Origin: Rhizobium sp. WSM4643
Lineage (GTDB): Bacteria; Pseudomonadota; Alphaproteobacteria; Rhizobiales; Rhizobiaceae
Length of the DNA stretch: 64,000 nt
Reading direction: 5' to 3'
Assembly (NCBI RefSeq): GCF_025152745.1
Contig: NZ_CP104040.1
Span: 4,307,501-4,371,500, forward strand
Below, piece by piece: positions 9,253 to 17,683 of this stretch (position 1 is the first letter of the stretch; each line of letters begins with the position of its first letter). Both the position numbers and the translations under genes were made by a program. The notes beneath the pieces were generated by a model. That model saw nothing but the letters and a program-made list of their open reading frames with translations. It was not told where the DNA came from and searched no databases.

Positions 9253-9503
9253 CACGCGACCTTCCGGCCGTCCCGGATGAGATCGACGGTCCTGGCGATG
9301 GCCGAGATGCTCGCGAAGGATTTGCGGTTCAGGAGATTGTCGGGAAATTCGATGTCGAAGGCTTCTTCGAGGCCAAGCATCAACTGCACAGAAGCAAAGG
9401 ACGTCAAACCTGCCGCATAAAGATCGGCATCGTCGGCAACCTGGTCGATCGACCCGGGAAGCTTGCCGAATTTAGCTACGAGGTCGCGGATTGCCTTATT
9501 CAT
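9252..9503 (-). CDS. Acyl/aminoacyl carrier protein
   Basis: This is an 83-residue helical carrier protein. The phosphopantetheine attachment site reads DLYAAGLTSFASVQLM, with S35 as the modified serine where classical ACPs have LGxDSL. The acidic recognition helix after it (GLEEAFDIEFPDNLL) is conserved. It is not the fatty-acid AcpP, because its neighbours are a SerRS-like ligase and a dehydrogenase rather than fab genes. An SD-like TTGGAG precedes the ATG by about 7 bases. It is the first gene of the minus-strand run down to base 1, so a promoter should lie in the AT-rich 9504-9765 interval. The carrier presumably holds glycine, alanine or another amino acid as a thioester. Confidence 0.87.
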   Translation of the reverse strand: MNKAIRDLVAKFGKLPGSIDQVADDADLYAAGLTSFASVQLMLGLEEAFDIEFPDNLLNRKSFASISAIARTVDLIRDGRKVA

Positions 9504-9765
9504 CCCATCACTCCAAGATTCTCATGATCCCGAACCGGCGTTCATCGCCTTGTCATGAGCGTTCTTTTAGTGCGGAAAACAGAACATTCCGCTAATTTAT
9601 TGAGTTAAATATGACTAAGGCTCATAGTTAGGATTTTAGCGATCCTTCCTACACCATCATAAACAACCATTTTATATCAATGGCTTAAGATAATTTCGCC
9701 GTTGCGACACACTCTGGTTTCCGACGTGGCGAGTACAGAAATGATACGAAAGCGCCGCTTTTGTC
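9504..9765. other. AT-rich intergenic region upstream of the carrier protein operon
   Basis: These 262 bases are much richer in A and T than the flanking genes, especially 9570-9700. No convincing gene is present on either strand. The interval must hold the promoter of the carrier protein operon (minus strand) and the transcript end of epmB (also minus strand). I could not pick a single convincing -35/-10 pair. Confidence 0.5.
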
Positions 9766-10818
9766 TCAATCGGCCGGCGGATAGGAATGCTCGCCACCGC
9801 GATAATCGGTGACGGAATAACATCCGTCACCTGTCGCCCGGATCGCGCTCCCAGTGACGACGGCCTTGCCGTGACCGCCTGGGATGTCGAGGATGTAGGC
9901 CGGCTGGCAGAGCCCGGAAATCCGCCCGCGCAGCGCCGCGACGATCTTCTGTCCTTCCTCGATCGTCACTCTGAAGTGGCTGGTGCCGGGCGCCAGATCA
10001 GGATGATGCAGGTAATAGGGTTTGACACGGATTTCGACGAAGGCCTTCATCAACTCCGCCAGCACGGCGGGATCGTCGTTGACGCCCTTGAGCAGCACCG
10101 ACTGGCTGACCATGGCAATGCCGGCATCGACGAGGCGGCCGCAGGCGGCCCGCGCTTCCGTCGTCAGCTCTCTCACATGGTTGGCGTGCAGCGCGATATA
10201 GACCGTCTTGCCGCTCGCCTTCAGTGCCGCGATCATCGTCGCATCGATCTTCTCGGGGTCGACGACCGGGACACGCGTGTGGAACCTGATGATCTTCACA
10301 TGCGCGATGCCGGCAAGCGCCTCCATGATGTCGTGGAGCCGGCGCGAGGAAAGCACCAGCGGATCGCCGCCGGTGAGGATGACCTCCCAGATCTCCTCAT
10401 GACTGCTTATATAATCGAAAGCGGCCTGCATCGCCGCGGCATCGAGCGTGCCGAGGCCCTGCGGCCCCACCATTTCGCGGCGGAAGCAGAAGCGGCAATA
10501 GACCGGGCAGACATGCACGGCCTTGAGCAAGACACGATCGGGGTAACGGTGAACGATGCCTACGACGGGGCTGTGGGCATGATCGCCGATCGGATCGGCC
10601 CGTTCTTCGCGGGCGACCGTGAGTTCGGCTGTATCAGGCACGAATTGCCGAGCGATCGGATCAACGGGATCGGTGCGGTCGATGAGCTTGCTGATTGCAG
10701 GCGTCAGCGCAATCGCATAACGCGCCGCAACCTCCTCGAGCGCTGCGCGATCGGCAGACGCGACCAGTCCCGCCTTCACAAGATCGTCGACGCTCTTGAT
10801 CGGTTTGACGGCATTCAT
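9766..10818 (-). CDS. epmB: EF-P (R)-beta-lysine pathway lysine 2,3-aminomutase
   Basis: The 350-residue radical-SAM enzyme has the CxxxCxxC cluster motif at C104, C108 and C111 in VHVCPVYCRFCFRRE, followed by the GGDPL segment typical of lysine 2,3-aminomutases. The short length and its place beside epmA and efp identify it as EpmB, which isomerises L-lysine to (R)-beta-lysine for attachment to translation factor EF-P. The KamA fermentation enzyme is longer and would not be expected here. The ATG at 10818 overlaps the epmA stop by 4 bases, so the two are translationally coupled. I see no epmC (EF-P hydroxylase) in the window. Confidence 0.88.
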   Translation of the reverse strand: MNAVKPIKSVDDLVKAGLVASADRAALEEVAARYAIALTPAISKLIDRTDPVDPIARQFVPDTAELTVAREERADPIGDHAHSPVVGIVHRYPDRVLLKAVHVCPVYCRFCFRREMVGPQGLGTLDAAAMQAAFDYISSHEEIWEVILTGGDPLVLSSRRLHDIMEALAGIAHVKIIRFHTRVPVVDPEKIDATMIAALKASGKTVYIALHANHVRELTTEARAACGRLVDAGIAMVSQSVLLKGVNDDPAVLAELMKAFVEIRVKPYYLHHPDLAPGTSHFRVTIEEGQKIVAALRGRISGLCQPAYILDIPGGHGKAVVTGSAIRATGDGCYSVTDYRGGEHSYPPAD

Positions 10819-11876
10819 CTTCCGACCTCCGCCACCGGCGCCCAGAGCACCTGGTCGATGCGTGATGCTCCCGTCGCCAGCATCACCAGCCGGTCGAAGC
10901 CGAGCGCGATACCGCTTGCCTCAGGCATCAGCGGCAGCGCAGCGAGAAAATCCTCGTCGATTGGATAGGTCTCGCCGTAGACCCGCGCCTTCTCGGCCAT
11001 CTCGATCTCGAACCGTCGCCGCTGTTCGGCAGCGTTGGTGAGCTCGCCGAAACCGTTCGCAAGCTCGACGCCGCAGGCATAGAGCTCAAAACGTTCGGCG
11101 ACCCTCGAGTCGTCTGCCGAGGGACGGGCAAGTGCCGCCTCTGAGATCGGATATTCGTCGAGGATGGTGATTCGGCCGAAACCAAGATGCGGCTCGATCC
11201 TTTCCACAAGCACCCGGCTGAAGAGATCGGCCCAGCCGTCGTCATCGGCAACACGCATGCCGACGCGCTTCGTCTCGGCGGCCAGATGGTCGCGGTCGGT
11301 CGAACCGTCGGCGGCGACCGAGGCGAGAAGATCGATGCCGGCATGACGCTCGAAGGCTTCGGCAACGCTGATCCGCTCCGGCCCGGCAAAGGGATCGCTC
11401 TCGGCGCCGCGATAGGCAAGCTTCCCGGTCTTCACCGTCTCAGTCGCCAGCGCCAGGATCCGCACGCAATCCATCATCAGGCTCTCGTAGCTTTCGCCGG
11501 CCCGATACCATTCGAGCATAGTGAACTCAGGATGATGCAGCGGCCCGCGCTCGCGGTTGCGATAGACATGGGCAAAACACGAGATGCGTTCCTCGCCCGC
11601 CGCAAGCAGCTTCTTGCAGGCAAATTCCGGCGAGGTATGCAGGTAGAACGGCGCCCTTTGCCCATCCGTCGTCAGCGCTTCCGTGGCGAAGGCATGCAGA
11701 TGCGCCTCGTTGCCGGGGGAAACCTGCAGCACCGCCGTATCCACCTCGATGAAATCCTCGCGCGCAAAAAACCCGCGCAACGCCGCCTGGATTGCGTTGC
11801 GCCCGACCAGGAACGGACGGCGGTCGGCATGCACGGACGGGGTCCACCAAGGGGACGCTTTCGCCGAAGAGTTCAT
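10815..11876 (-). CDS. epmA: EF-P lysine lysyltransferase (GenX/PoxA type)
   Basis: The 353-residue protein is a lysyl-tRNA-synthetase core without the anticodon-binding domain. Visible class II elements are FLHTSPEFACKKLL-type sequence (YLHTSPEFACKKLLAAG), motif 2 in CFAHVYRNRERGPLHHPEFTMLEWY, and motif 3 in GIALGFDRLVMLATG near the C-terminus. EpmA adenylates (R)-beta-lysine and transfers it to the epsilon-amino group of the conserved EF-P lysine, which relieves ribosome stalling at polyproline. It is transcribed divergently from efp across a 148-bp gap and is followed by overlapping epmB, so enzyme and target share a control region. Confidence 0.9.
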   Translation of the reverse strand: MNSSAKASPWWTPSVHADRRPFLVGRNAIQAALRGFFAREDFIEVDTAVLQVSPGNEAHLHAFATEALTTDGQRAPFYLHTSPEFACKKLLAAGEERISCFAHVYRNRERGPLHHPEFTMLEWYRAGESYESLMMDCVRILALATETVKTGKLAYRGAESDPFAGPERISVAEAFERHAGIDLLASVAADGSTDRDHLAAETKRVGMRVADDDGWADLFSRVLVERIEPHLGFGRITILDEYPISEAALARPSADDSRVAERFELYACGVELANGFGELTNAAEQRRRFEIEMAEKARVYGETYPIDEDFLAALPLMPEASGIALGFDRLVMLATGASRIDQVLWAPVAEVGR

Positions 11877-12024
11877 TCCAAGCTTTCTTCGCCGGAGAAG
11901 CCGGTATTGGGGGTGGCTATTTCCCGGATTTTAGGTTAGTTGCGCCCCAAAGAAAAACATTTGCGTCTTCGGGGCGTCTCGCCAGTCATCTACGACGCCG
12001 AAAGCCGAGTTACAAGGAAGTCTT

Positions 12025-12594
12025 ATGGTCAAGGTCATCGCCTCTTCGGTCCGCAAGGGCAACGTTCTCGATGTCGACGGCAAGCTCTACGTCGTTCTCA
12101 CCGCCCAGAACTTTCATCCGGGCAAGGGCACGCCGGTCACCCAGGTCGACATGCGCCGCATCGTCGACGGCGTGAAGGTTTCCGAGCGCTGGCGCACCAC
12201 CGAACAGGTCGAGCGCGCCTTCGTCGAAGACGTCTCCTTCCAATATCTCTATGAAGACGGCGAAGGCTTCCACTTCATGAACCCGGCGACCTACGACCAG
12301 GTCGTCGTCGATGTCGACACCATGGGTGACGACAAGGCTTATCTGCAGGAAGGCATGTCCTGCATCCTCTCGATGCATGAAGGCATTGCGCTGGCGCTCC
12401 AACTGCCGCGCCACGTCACGCTCGAAATCATGGAGACGGAACCGGTCGTCAAGGGCCAGACGGCATCGTCCTCTTACAAGCCGGCGATTTTGTCGAACGG
12501 CGTGCGCGCCATGGTGCCGCCGCACATCAATGCCGGCACCCGCGTCGTCATCGCCACGGAAGACAATTCCTACGTCGAACGCGCCAAGGACTGA
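12025..12594 (+). CDS. efp: Translation elongation factor P
   Basis: The 189-residue protein has full family length: an N-terminal KOW-like domain with the modification loop NFHPGKGTP (K34 at the tip) and two OB domains ending [18 protein letters not shown] binds between the ribosomal P and E sites and promotes peptide bonds at consecutive prolines. K34 is the expected site for beta-lysylation by the adjacent EpmA/EpmB enzymes. An AAGGAAG-type SD lies 7-8 bases before the ATG. A strong intrinsic terminator follows 23 bases after the stop, so efp is probably monocistronic. Confidence 0.95.
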   Translation: MVKVIASSVRKGNVLDVDGKLYVVLTAQNFHPGKGTPVTQVDMRRIVDGVKVSERWRTTEQVERAFVEDVSFQYLYEDGEGFHFMNPATYDQVVVDVDTMGDDKAYLQEGMSCILSMHEGIALALQLPRHVTLEIMETEPVVKGQTASSSYKPAILSNGVRAMVPPHINAGTRVVIATEDNSYVERAKD

Positions 12595-12617
12595 TCCTGG
12601 TTTCAGCCTATCGGAGA

Positions 12618-12643
12618 GGCCGGCTCGCGCCGGCCTTTTTTTT
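12618..12643 (+). terminator. Intrinsic terminator of efp
   Basis: A 7-bp perfect GC stem (GGCCGGC / GCCGGCC) with a TCGC loop is followed directly by eight T residues at 12636-12643. It lies 23 bases after the efp stop. Confidence 0.93.
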
Positions 12644-12668
12644 CCGCCGTCTCAATTAAATAATCGGG

Positions 12669-12775
12669 GCATGATGTCGCGCGAAAACCGCACACACTTT
12701 TCGGCATCATGCTCTATCTCTTTGTTTTCACGCAATTCAGGATGCAAAACCGCTACGCGCTTTTGCTGGAATTGC
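12669..12775 (-). repeat. Composite of two dispersed palindromic repeats
   Basis: Two REP-like palindromes lie head to tail. The first, 12669-12713, has arms GCATGATG / CATCATGC around GTGCGGTTTTCG-type sequence (minus strand). The second, about 12733-12775, has arms GCAATTC / GAATTGC around AGCGGTTTTGC. Related copies occur at 50931-50978 (first type) and 55429-55474 (second type). The repeat abuts the stop of the SIS gene, where it may protect or terminate converging transcripts. Confidence 0.75.
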
Positions 12776-12776
12776 C

Positions 12777-13505
12777 CTAGAGATGCGGGTTGCGCGGCCG
12801 ATATTTCTTGACGAGCTCCTGGTTGATCTCGGCGGCACCCGGCATGTTGGCGCTGAGATAAATCGGCGCATCGCCGGATTTCGAAAGCTCCGAAGCGACC
12901 TCTGCGAAGATCGCATTGATGACCGTCACCCCGACCGCCGTCGAGACTGGCCCGACCCGAAGCCCCGTGCCTTCGAGATCGACAACGGCGTCACCCGGTG
13001 GCAGCCCGTTGTCGAGCACCACATCGGCCGCGTCGGCGAGCCGCCGGCGGCCATTGGCGATCGCTGAGGAATAGGCGATCGAAGTGATGGCAATCACCTT
13101 TGCGCCGATTTCGCGCGCATAGTCGGCGGCCTCAATCGGCGCGGCGTTCACGCCCGAATTGGAGGCGATGATGATGACATCGCCCGGCTGCATGCCGTAA
13201 CGCTCCAGCATCGGCCGCACCAGGCCCTGCGTGCGCTCATAGACCGAACTGATGACTGCACCCTCATGCAGCATGGCCGAGCCGACGAGCACCGGAACGG
13301 TGAAGGCGAGCCCGCCGGCACGATAGTGCACCTCTTCCGCCAGCATATGCGAATGGCCGGTACCGAAGACATAGACACGCTTGTCGCCGCGGGCAGCATT
13401 GAGGATGACGGCTGCTGCCTGCGCCATCGGCTGGGCAAGCGTCTGCTTGAGTTCTTCCAGCCGGCCGATCAGATTGGAGAAGTAGGCATCGGTAATATCA
13501 GTCAT
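12777..13505 (-). CDS. SIS-domain sugar-phosphate isomerase/binding protein
   Basis: The 242-residue protein is one SIS (sugar isomerase) domain, with [22 protein letters not shown] near the N-terminus and [22 protein letters not shown] as the phosphate-binding SxSG-type loop. Related stand-alone SIS proteins bind phosphosugars such as N-acetylmuramate- or N-acetylglucosamine-phosphate. The ATG at 13505 is chosen because further upstream the frame runs through nagA. It is the last gene of the GntR-AgaS-NagA cluster, 17 bp after nagA, so a role in amino sugar phosphate metabolism is likely. The exact reaction is not determined. Confidence 0.78.
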   Translation of the reverse strand: MTDITDAYFSNLIGRLEELKQTLAQPMAQAAAVILNAARGDKRVYVFGTGHSHMLAEEVHYRAGGLAFTVPVLVGSAMLHEGAVISSVYERTQGLVRPMLERYGMQPGDVIIIASNSGVNAAPIEAADYAREIGAKVIAITSIAYSSAIANGRRRLADAADVVLDNGLPPGDAVVDLEGTGLRVGPVSTAVGVTVINAIFAEVASELSKSGDAPIYLSANMPGAAEINQELVKKYRPRNPHL

Positions 13506-13522
13506 CCGGCTTATCCTTGATT

Positions 13523-14674
13523 TCAGGCCGCTTCGCCACTGAGCCAAGTGGCGGTGACGGCAAGCGCATCGGTGAGATGCACGAGATCGGCACGCGCGCC
13601 CGGCGAGAGATGGCCGCGATCGGCAAGCCGGAGGAACCGAGCCGGATAAAGGGTCGCCATACGCAAGGCCTCGGCGAGCGTCAGGTCGAGATAGGTGACG
13701 CCGTAACGGATCGTCGAGATCATGTCGACGTCGGAACCGGCCAACGTGCCGTCGGAAAGCACTAGCTTCGAGCAGAAACCGCCCCTTTCGCGCCGGACGG
13801 TGCGTCCGTTCAGCGTGAACGAATCCTTCTCCGATCCGACGAGCGACATCGCGTCGGTGACGAAAAACAGCTTGCCTTCGCCGCGTTTGGCACGAAGCGC
13901 CGTGCGCAGGGCCTTCGGATCGACATGATGGCCGTCGGCGATGATGCCGCACCAGATCGAGGGATGATCGATCGCAGCGCCGACGAGACCGGGCGCCCGG
14001 TGTCCCAACTGGCTCATGGCGTTGAAGAGATGCGTGACGCCCCGTGCGCCGGCATCGAAACGTTCCTCCGCCGCCTCGCTCGAACAATCGGAATGGCCGA
14101 TGCTGACGGTGACGCCGGCTTCCGCAAGCTCGCGCACCTGGGCAACCGTCACCTGCTCGGCGGCCATGGTGACGAGCAGCGTGCCGATCGCCTCGCGCGC
14201 CCGGATGAAGGCCTTGACGTCGCGGCCCTCCACCGGCCGCATCAATTCGGCCAGATGCGCGCCCTTGCGCGCAGGCGCCAGATGCGGGCCTTCCAGATGC
14301 AGACCGGCGACGCCGCGGTTCATTTTCACTGCCGCCTTGGCCGCGTCGATGGCGGCAATGGAGGCCTCTGATGTATCGGTGATCAGCGTCGGCAGCAGCG
14401 ACGTCGTGCCATAGGATCGGTGCCCCCGGGCGATGATGTCCATCGAGGTGGTGGAAGGCTCGTCGTTCAGCATCCGCCCGGCGCCGCCATTGACCTGCGC
14501 ATCGATGAAACCGGCCGACAGAACCCCGCCGGCAAGCGTCACCACCTCGCCGTCCGGCAGATCATTTCTGGCGATGATCGCTTCGACGCGGCCGCCGGCA
14601 ACGATGAGGGCCTTGTCGTCATGGAAGCGCTCGCCGTCGAAGATGCGAGCACCGAGGAAGATCTTGCGGACCAT
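13523..14674 (-). CDS. nagA: N-acetylglucosamine-6-phosphate deacetylase
   Basis: The 383-residue amidohydrolase has the family marks [52 protein letters not shown] and the catalytic aspartate in [11 protein letters not shown]. NagA removes the acetyl group from GlcNAc-6-phosphate, giving glucosamine-6-phosphate and acetate in the cytoplasm. The ATG at 14674 shares one base with the upstream gene stop (TGATG), so translation is coupled. With the neighbouring AgaS/GlmS-like isomerase it forms a two-step route from GlcNAc-6P to fructose-6P and ammonia. Confidence 0.93.
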   Translation of the reverse strand: MVRKIFLGARIFDGERFHDDKALIVAGGRVEAIIARNDLPDGEVVTLAGGVLSAGFIDAQVNGGAGRMLNDEPSTTSMDIIARGHRSYGTTSLLPTLITDTSEASIAAIDAAKAAVKMNRGVAGLHLEGPHLAPARKGAHLAELMRPVEGRDVKAFIRAREAIGTLLVTMAAEQVTVAQVRELAEAGVTVSIGHSDCSSEAAEERFDAGARGVTHLFNAMSQLGHRAPGLVGAAIDHPSIWCGIIADGHHVDPKALRTALRAKRGEGKLFFVTDAMSLVGSEKDSFTLNGRTVRRERGGFCSKLVLSDGTLAGSDVDMISTIRYGVTYLDLTLAEALRMATLYPARFLRLADRGHLSPGARADLVHLTDALAVTATWLSGEAA

Positions 14675-15705
14675 CAGACCGTCTCCGTCACCTTGAGCAG
14701 GTTTGCCGGCTTGTCGGGATCGAAGCCTTTGCGGCGCGTCACCGACTCGATCAGCCGGTAATAGACGAGCAGCGACACCAGCGGATCGACGAGGCCGTTG
14801 CCCGTCGTCGGCACGCGCAGATGGACGCCGGAGAGCGGTTGTGCCGAGAAGCCGACGGTGGTGGCGCCGAGCTTCTGCAGGCGTTCCAGCGCCTGGACAT
14901 TGTTGGCGAAGGCCGCATCGTCGGGCGCAAAGGCGACGATCGGGAAGCCCGGCTGCACCAGGCGCATCGGGCCATGCATCAATTCCGCCAGCGAAAAGGC
15001 TTCGGCATGCAGGCCGGAGGTTTCCTTGGCCTTCAGCGCCGCTTCGAGAGCGATCGCGAAAGCCGGGCCGCGGCCGGCCGTATAAAGCGAGGTCGCGTTG
15101 AAGAGCACCTCTTCGGCTGCCGCCGTGTCGATCCCCGCGGTCGCCGACAGTGCCTCCGGCAGCTTGCCGAGCGCGGCCTGCAGATCGGATCCACCGCCGA
15201 TCGCAGCCGTCACGCCGGAAAGGGCGGCGACCGAGGCGATGAAGGATTTTGTCGCCGCGACACTCTTTTCCGCGCCGGCATTGAGACCGAGAACAATATC
15301 GGCCTGTTTCGCAAGCGGGCTGTCGGTGACGTTGACAACGGCGATCGTCGTTGCCCCGCCCTTCTTCGCCGCATCCTGCAGCGCGACGATGTCGGGGCTG
15401 GCACCCGACTGCGAGACGGTGAAATGCACGCCGCCCTTCAGATGCAGCGCCGCACCATAAACGGAAGCGATCGACGGACCGACTGAGGCGACCGGAACGC
15501 CACAGGTGATCTCGAAGAGGTATTTGAAGAAGGTGGCGGCGTGGTCCGAGGAGCCGCGCGCCGCCGTCGTCACCACACTCGGGCGGGCGGACGAAAACAG
15601 CCGGGCGATCTCGGCAAAGACCGGTTTTTCCTTTTCGAGCAGCGTGGCCACCACCTCCGGCGATTGACCGGCTTCCTGCAGCATCAGTGACTGGTTGTCA
15701 TTCAT
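14674..15705 (-). CDS. Double-SIS glucosamine-6-phosphate deaminase/isomerase (AgaS/NagB-II type)
   Basis: The 343-residue protein has two SIS domains resembling the isomerase half of GlmS without the glutaminase half: TTAARGSSDHAATFFKYL, VSQSGASPDIVALQDAAKKGG and AGRGPAFAIALEAALKAKE, then HAEAFSLAELMHGPM. Stand-alone versions beside nagA usually deaminate glucosamine-6-phosphate to fructose-6-phosphate (NagB-II) or act on galactosamine-6-phosphate (AgaS). The ATG overlaps the GntR regulator stop by 4 bases and its own stop overlaps nagA. No classical nagB is seen here, so this gene probably fills that role. Confidence 0.87.
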   Translation of the reverse strand: MNDNQSLMLQEAGQSPEVVATLLEKEKPVFAEIARLFSSARPSVVTTAARGSSDHAATFFKYLFEITCGVPVASVGPSIASVYGAALHLKGGVHFTVSQSGASPDIVALQDAAKKGGATTIAVVNVTDSPLAKQADIVLGLNAGAEKSVAATKSFIASVAALSGVTAAIGGGSDLQAALGKLPEALSATAGIDTAAAEEVLFNATSLYTAGRGPAFAIALEAALKAKETSGLHAEAFSLAELMHGPMRLVQPGFPIVAFAPDDAAFANNVQALERLQKLGATTVGFSAQPLSGVHLRVPTTGNGLVDPLVSLLVYYRLIESVTRRKGFDPDKPANLLKVTETV

Positions 15706-16475
15706 AGGTCATCTCCGATTCTCAATTCGGCAACGAAATCATAGGCATCGCCGCGATAATGCGAGCGGGTGTATTCGACGACGCGCTGGTCTTCCAGGCG
15801 CGAGACACGTTCGATCAGAAGCGCCGGCGCGCCTGATTTGACGTTCAGGATTGCGGCGGAGGATGGGTCGAGCGTGACCGCGGTCAGCCGCTGCAGCGCG
15901 CGCACGGGCCTGTGGCCGCTGGCCGTCAGCGCATCGTAGAGCGATCCCTCGCCGCCGGCATCGTGCCCCAGGAACTTGATCGGCACCACGGCGCGTTCGA
16001 TCGCCAGCGGCAGTCCGTCGGCAAGGCGCAAGCGGTCGAGCCTCAGCACCGGCTCGTCGCCGCCGAGGCCGAGCAGGAACGATTCCTCCGGCGACGGCGT
16101 ATTGACCGCCCGCGACAATATCCGTGCGGCCGGCAGACGCCCGCGCGAGCGCATGTCGGCAGAGAAGGAGGAAAGCCGCCACAGCGACTGTTCCATGCGC
16201 TCCACCCTGCTCGACACGAAAGTACCGCTTCCGTGGCGCGATTCCAGTGCGCCGGATGCCATTAGGTCACGATAGGCGGTGCGCACGGTGACACGGCCGA
16301 GCTTCAGAGCCTCGGCAAGGTCGCGCTCGCCCGGGAGTGCGGTGCCGGGCTTCAGCAGCCCTTCCTCAATGAGGCCGGTCAGTGTCTGCGCCAGCCGCTT
16401 GTAGAGCGGCCCGGTCAGCGCCTCGTCACGCAGGCCGCGGCTGTTCAGTTCCGCTATCAGACTGGTTCTATCCAT
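15702..16475 (-). CDS. GntR/HutC-family regulator of amino sugar genes (NagR-like)
   Basis: The 257-residue protein has an N-terminal winged helix (LYKRLAQTLTGLIEEGLLKPGTALPGERDLAEALKLGRVTVRTAYRDLMASG) and a C-terminal UTRA effector domain ending VEYTRSHYRGDAYDFVAELR, the HutC subfamily pattern. NagR/YvoA members bind glucosamine-6-P or GlcNAc-6-P and repress nag genes. I placed the start at the ATG at 16475; an upstream extension of the frame runs through the operator repeats. It heads the operon and carries an 8-mer motif repeated three times around its start, so autoregulation is likely. Confidence 0.88.
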   Translation of the reverse strand: MDRTSLIAELNSRGLRDEALTGPLYKRLAQTLTGLIEEGLLKPGTALPGERDLAEALKLGRVTVRTAYRDLMASGALESRHGSGTFVSSRVERMEQSLWRLSSFSADMRSRGRLPAARILSRAVNTPSPEESFLLGLGGDEPVLRLDRLRLADGLPLAIERAVVPIKFLGHDAGGEGSLYDALTASGHRPVRALQRLTAVTLDPSSAAILNVKSGAPALLIERVSRLEDQRVVEYTRSHYRGDAYDFVAELRIGDDL

Positions 16476-16503
16476 GGGCACACAATAGAACCTATATAGA
16501 ACC
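16464..16503. promoter_or_regulatory. Putative GntR operator: three copies of an 8-mer
   Basis: The 8-mer ATAGAACC occurs at 16485-16492 and 16496-16503, 11 bp apart (one helical turn), and in inverted orientation (GGTTCTAT) at 16464-16471 inside the first codons of the regulator. The set spans the start of the regulator gene, the usual place for an autoregulatory site. Binding is inferred. Confidence 0.6.
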
Positions 16504-16599
16504 AATCGGCAAGGTAGAATCGAACATGCAACGAAAAACCCTCGCCGGCGGACCAGCAAGGGCTTCATAGCGCTCAAATTTGACAGTCGTGCGTCCGCA

Positions 16600-16627
16600 G
16601 CGCCGCGCGTTTAGAAACGCGCGGCGC
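16600..16627 (-). terminator. Strong hairpin after aldose epimerase gene
   Basis: A 13-bp perfect stem (GCGCCGCGCGTTT / AAACGCGCGGCGC) lies 10 bp downstream of the stop at 16638 on the minus strand. There is no T-tract, so it may stabilise the 3' end rather than terminate. It separates the epimerase transcript from the GntR promoter region. Confidence 0.55.
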
Positions 16628-16637
16628 CGGAGGATGC

Positions 16638-17660
16638 TCAGTTCTTGGTGAAGATATAATCCGTCTCCTGGCGCAGCACTTCGCCGGGGCGCAGCACTGC
16701 ATTCGGAAAACCTTGGTGATTGATGGCATCCGGCCAGACCTGCGTCTCCAGGCAGAAGCCGGCGAACGGGCCGTATTTGCGCCCGCCGATGCCGGGAGCC
16801 GCGACATCGAGCTTGAAGCCGGCATAGAACTGCACGCCTGGCTCCGTGCTGCGCACTTCCAGCGACACACCGGAATAAAGGCTGCGGGCAAGCGCGACGC
16901 TCCGCTTGGCGGTACGCTCGCCCGACAGGCAGAAATTATGGTCGTAAAACGCTTGTTCACTGCCGACGAAACGCTTCATCGGCGCCATCTCGCGGAAATC
17001 GAATTCCGTGCCCTCGACGGGACGGATCTCACCGGTCGGCACCTGCTTTTCATCGGTCGGCAGATAATGATCGGCGGCTATCATGATGTCATGGCCAAGC
17101 GCATCTTCGCGGCCGTCGAGGTTGAAATAGGCGTGCTGGCAGACATTGGCGAGCGTCGGCTGGTCGCTGGTCGATTCGTAGATGATCGACAGTTCACCGT
17201 TGCCATGCACCCAGAAAGTCGCCTGGATGGTGCAATTGCCGGGATAGCCGGCGCGGCCATCCGGATCGACGATCTTCAGCACCACGCGGTCGACGTCATG
17301 CTCGACGATCGTCCAGTTGCGTTTGGCGATATTGTCGCTGCCGCCATGCAGATGCGTGACGCCGTTTTCATTCGGCTCGAGCTGATAGTCCTTGCCGTCA
17401 AGCGTGAACCTGCCGCCGCCGACGCGGTTGGCGCAGCGGCCTGGCGTTGCGCCGAAGTAGGACGAATAGAGCGGGTAGCTGTCGAAATCGTCGAAGCCGA
17501 GCTGCAGCGGCGCGTCATGTCCCTCGAGGCGCAGATCCTGGATGACCGCACCCCAGCTGATGATCTTGGCCGTCAGCCCGCCGCCTTTGATCTCGACCCG
17601 ATAGACGGTCTCGCCCGCCTTCGTTCGCCCGAAAACGTCCCGCTCCAACTTATCCGACAT
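16638..17660 (-). CDS. Aldose 1-epimerase (galactose mutarotase)
   Basis: The 340-residue protein shows the galactose mutarotase pattern: GATPGRCANRVGGGRFTLDG, the substrate-binding histidine in THLHGG, NVCQHAYFNLDG with the catalytic histidine, and VYAGFKLD-type/LETQVWPDAINH near the C-terminus with the catalytic glutamate. It interconverts alpha and beta anomers of hexoses in the cytoplasm. It lies between riboswitch-controlled metA and the amino sugar cluster and has no obvious partner. An unusual 16-bp inverted repeat lies 24 bp upstream of its start. Confidence 0.9.
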   Translation of the reverse strand: MSDKLERDVFGRTKAGETVYRVEIKGGGLTAKIISWGAVIQDLRLEGHDAPLQLGFDDFDSYPLYSSYFGATPGRCANRVGGGRFTLDGKDYQLEPNENGVTHLHGGSDNIAKRNWTIVEHDVDRVVLKIVDPDGRAGYPGNCTIQATFWVHGNGELSIIYESTSDQPTLANVCQHAYFNLDGREDALGHDIMIAADHYLPTDEKQVPTGEIRPVEGTEFDFREMAPMKRFVGSEQAFYDHNFCLSGERTAKRSVALARSLYSGVSLEVRSTEPGVQFYAGFKLDVAAPGIGGRKYGPFAGFCLETQVWPDAINHQGFPNAVLRPGEVLRQETDYIFTKN

Positions 17661-17683
17661 GATCGACCGTCCATTCTATCTCT

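Noticed and set aside
13506..14087. N-terminal extension of the SIS protein
   Set aside because: It overlaps nagA in another frame and has no SIS similarity; ATG 13505 gives a normal-length protein.
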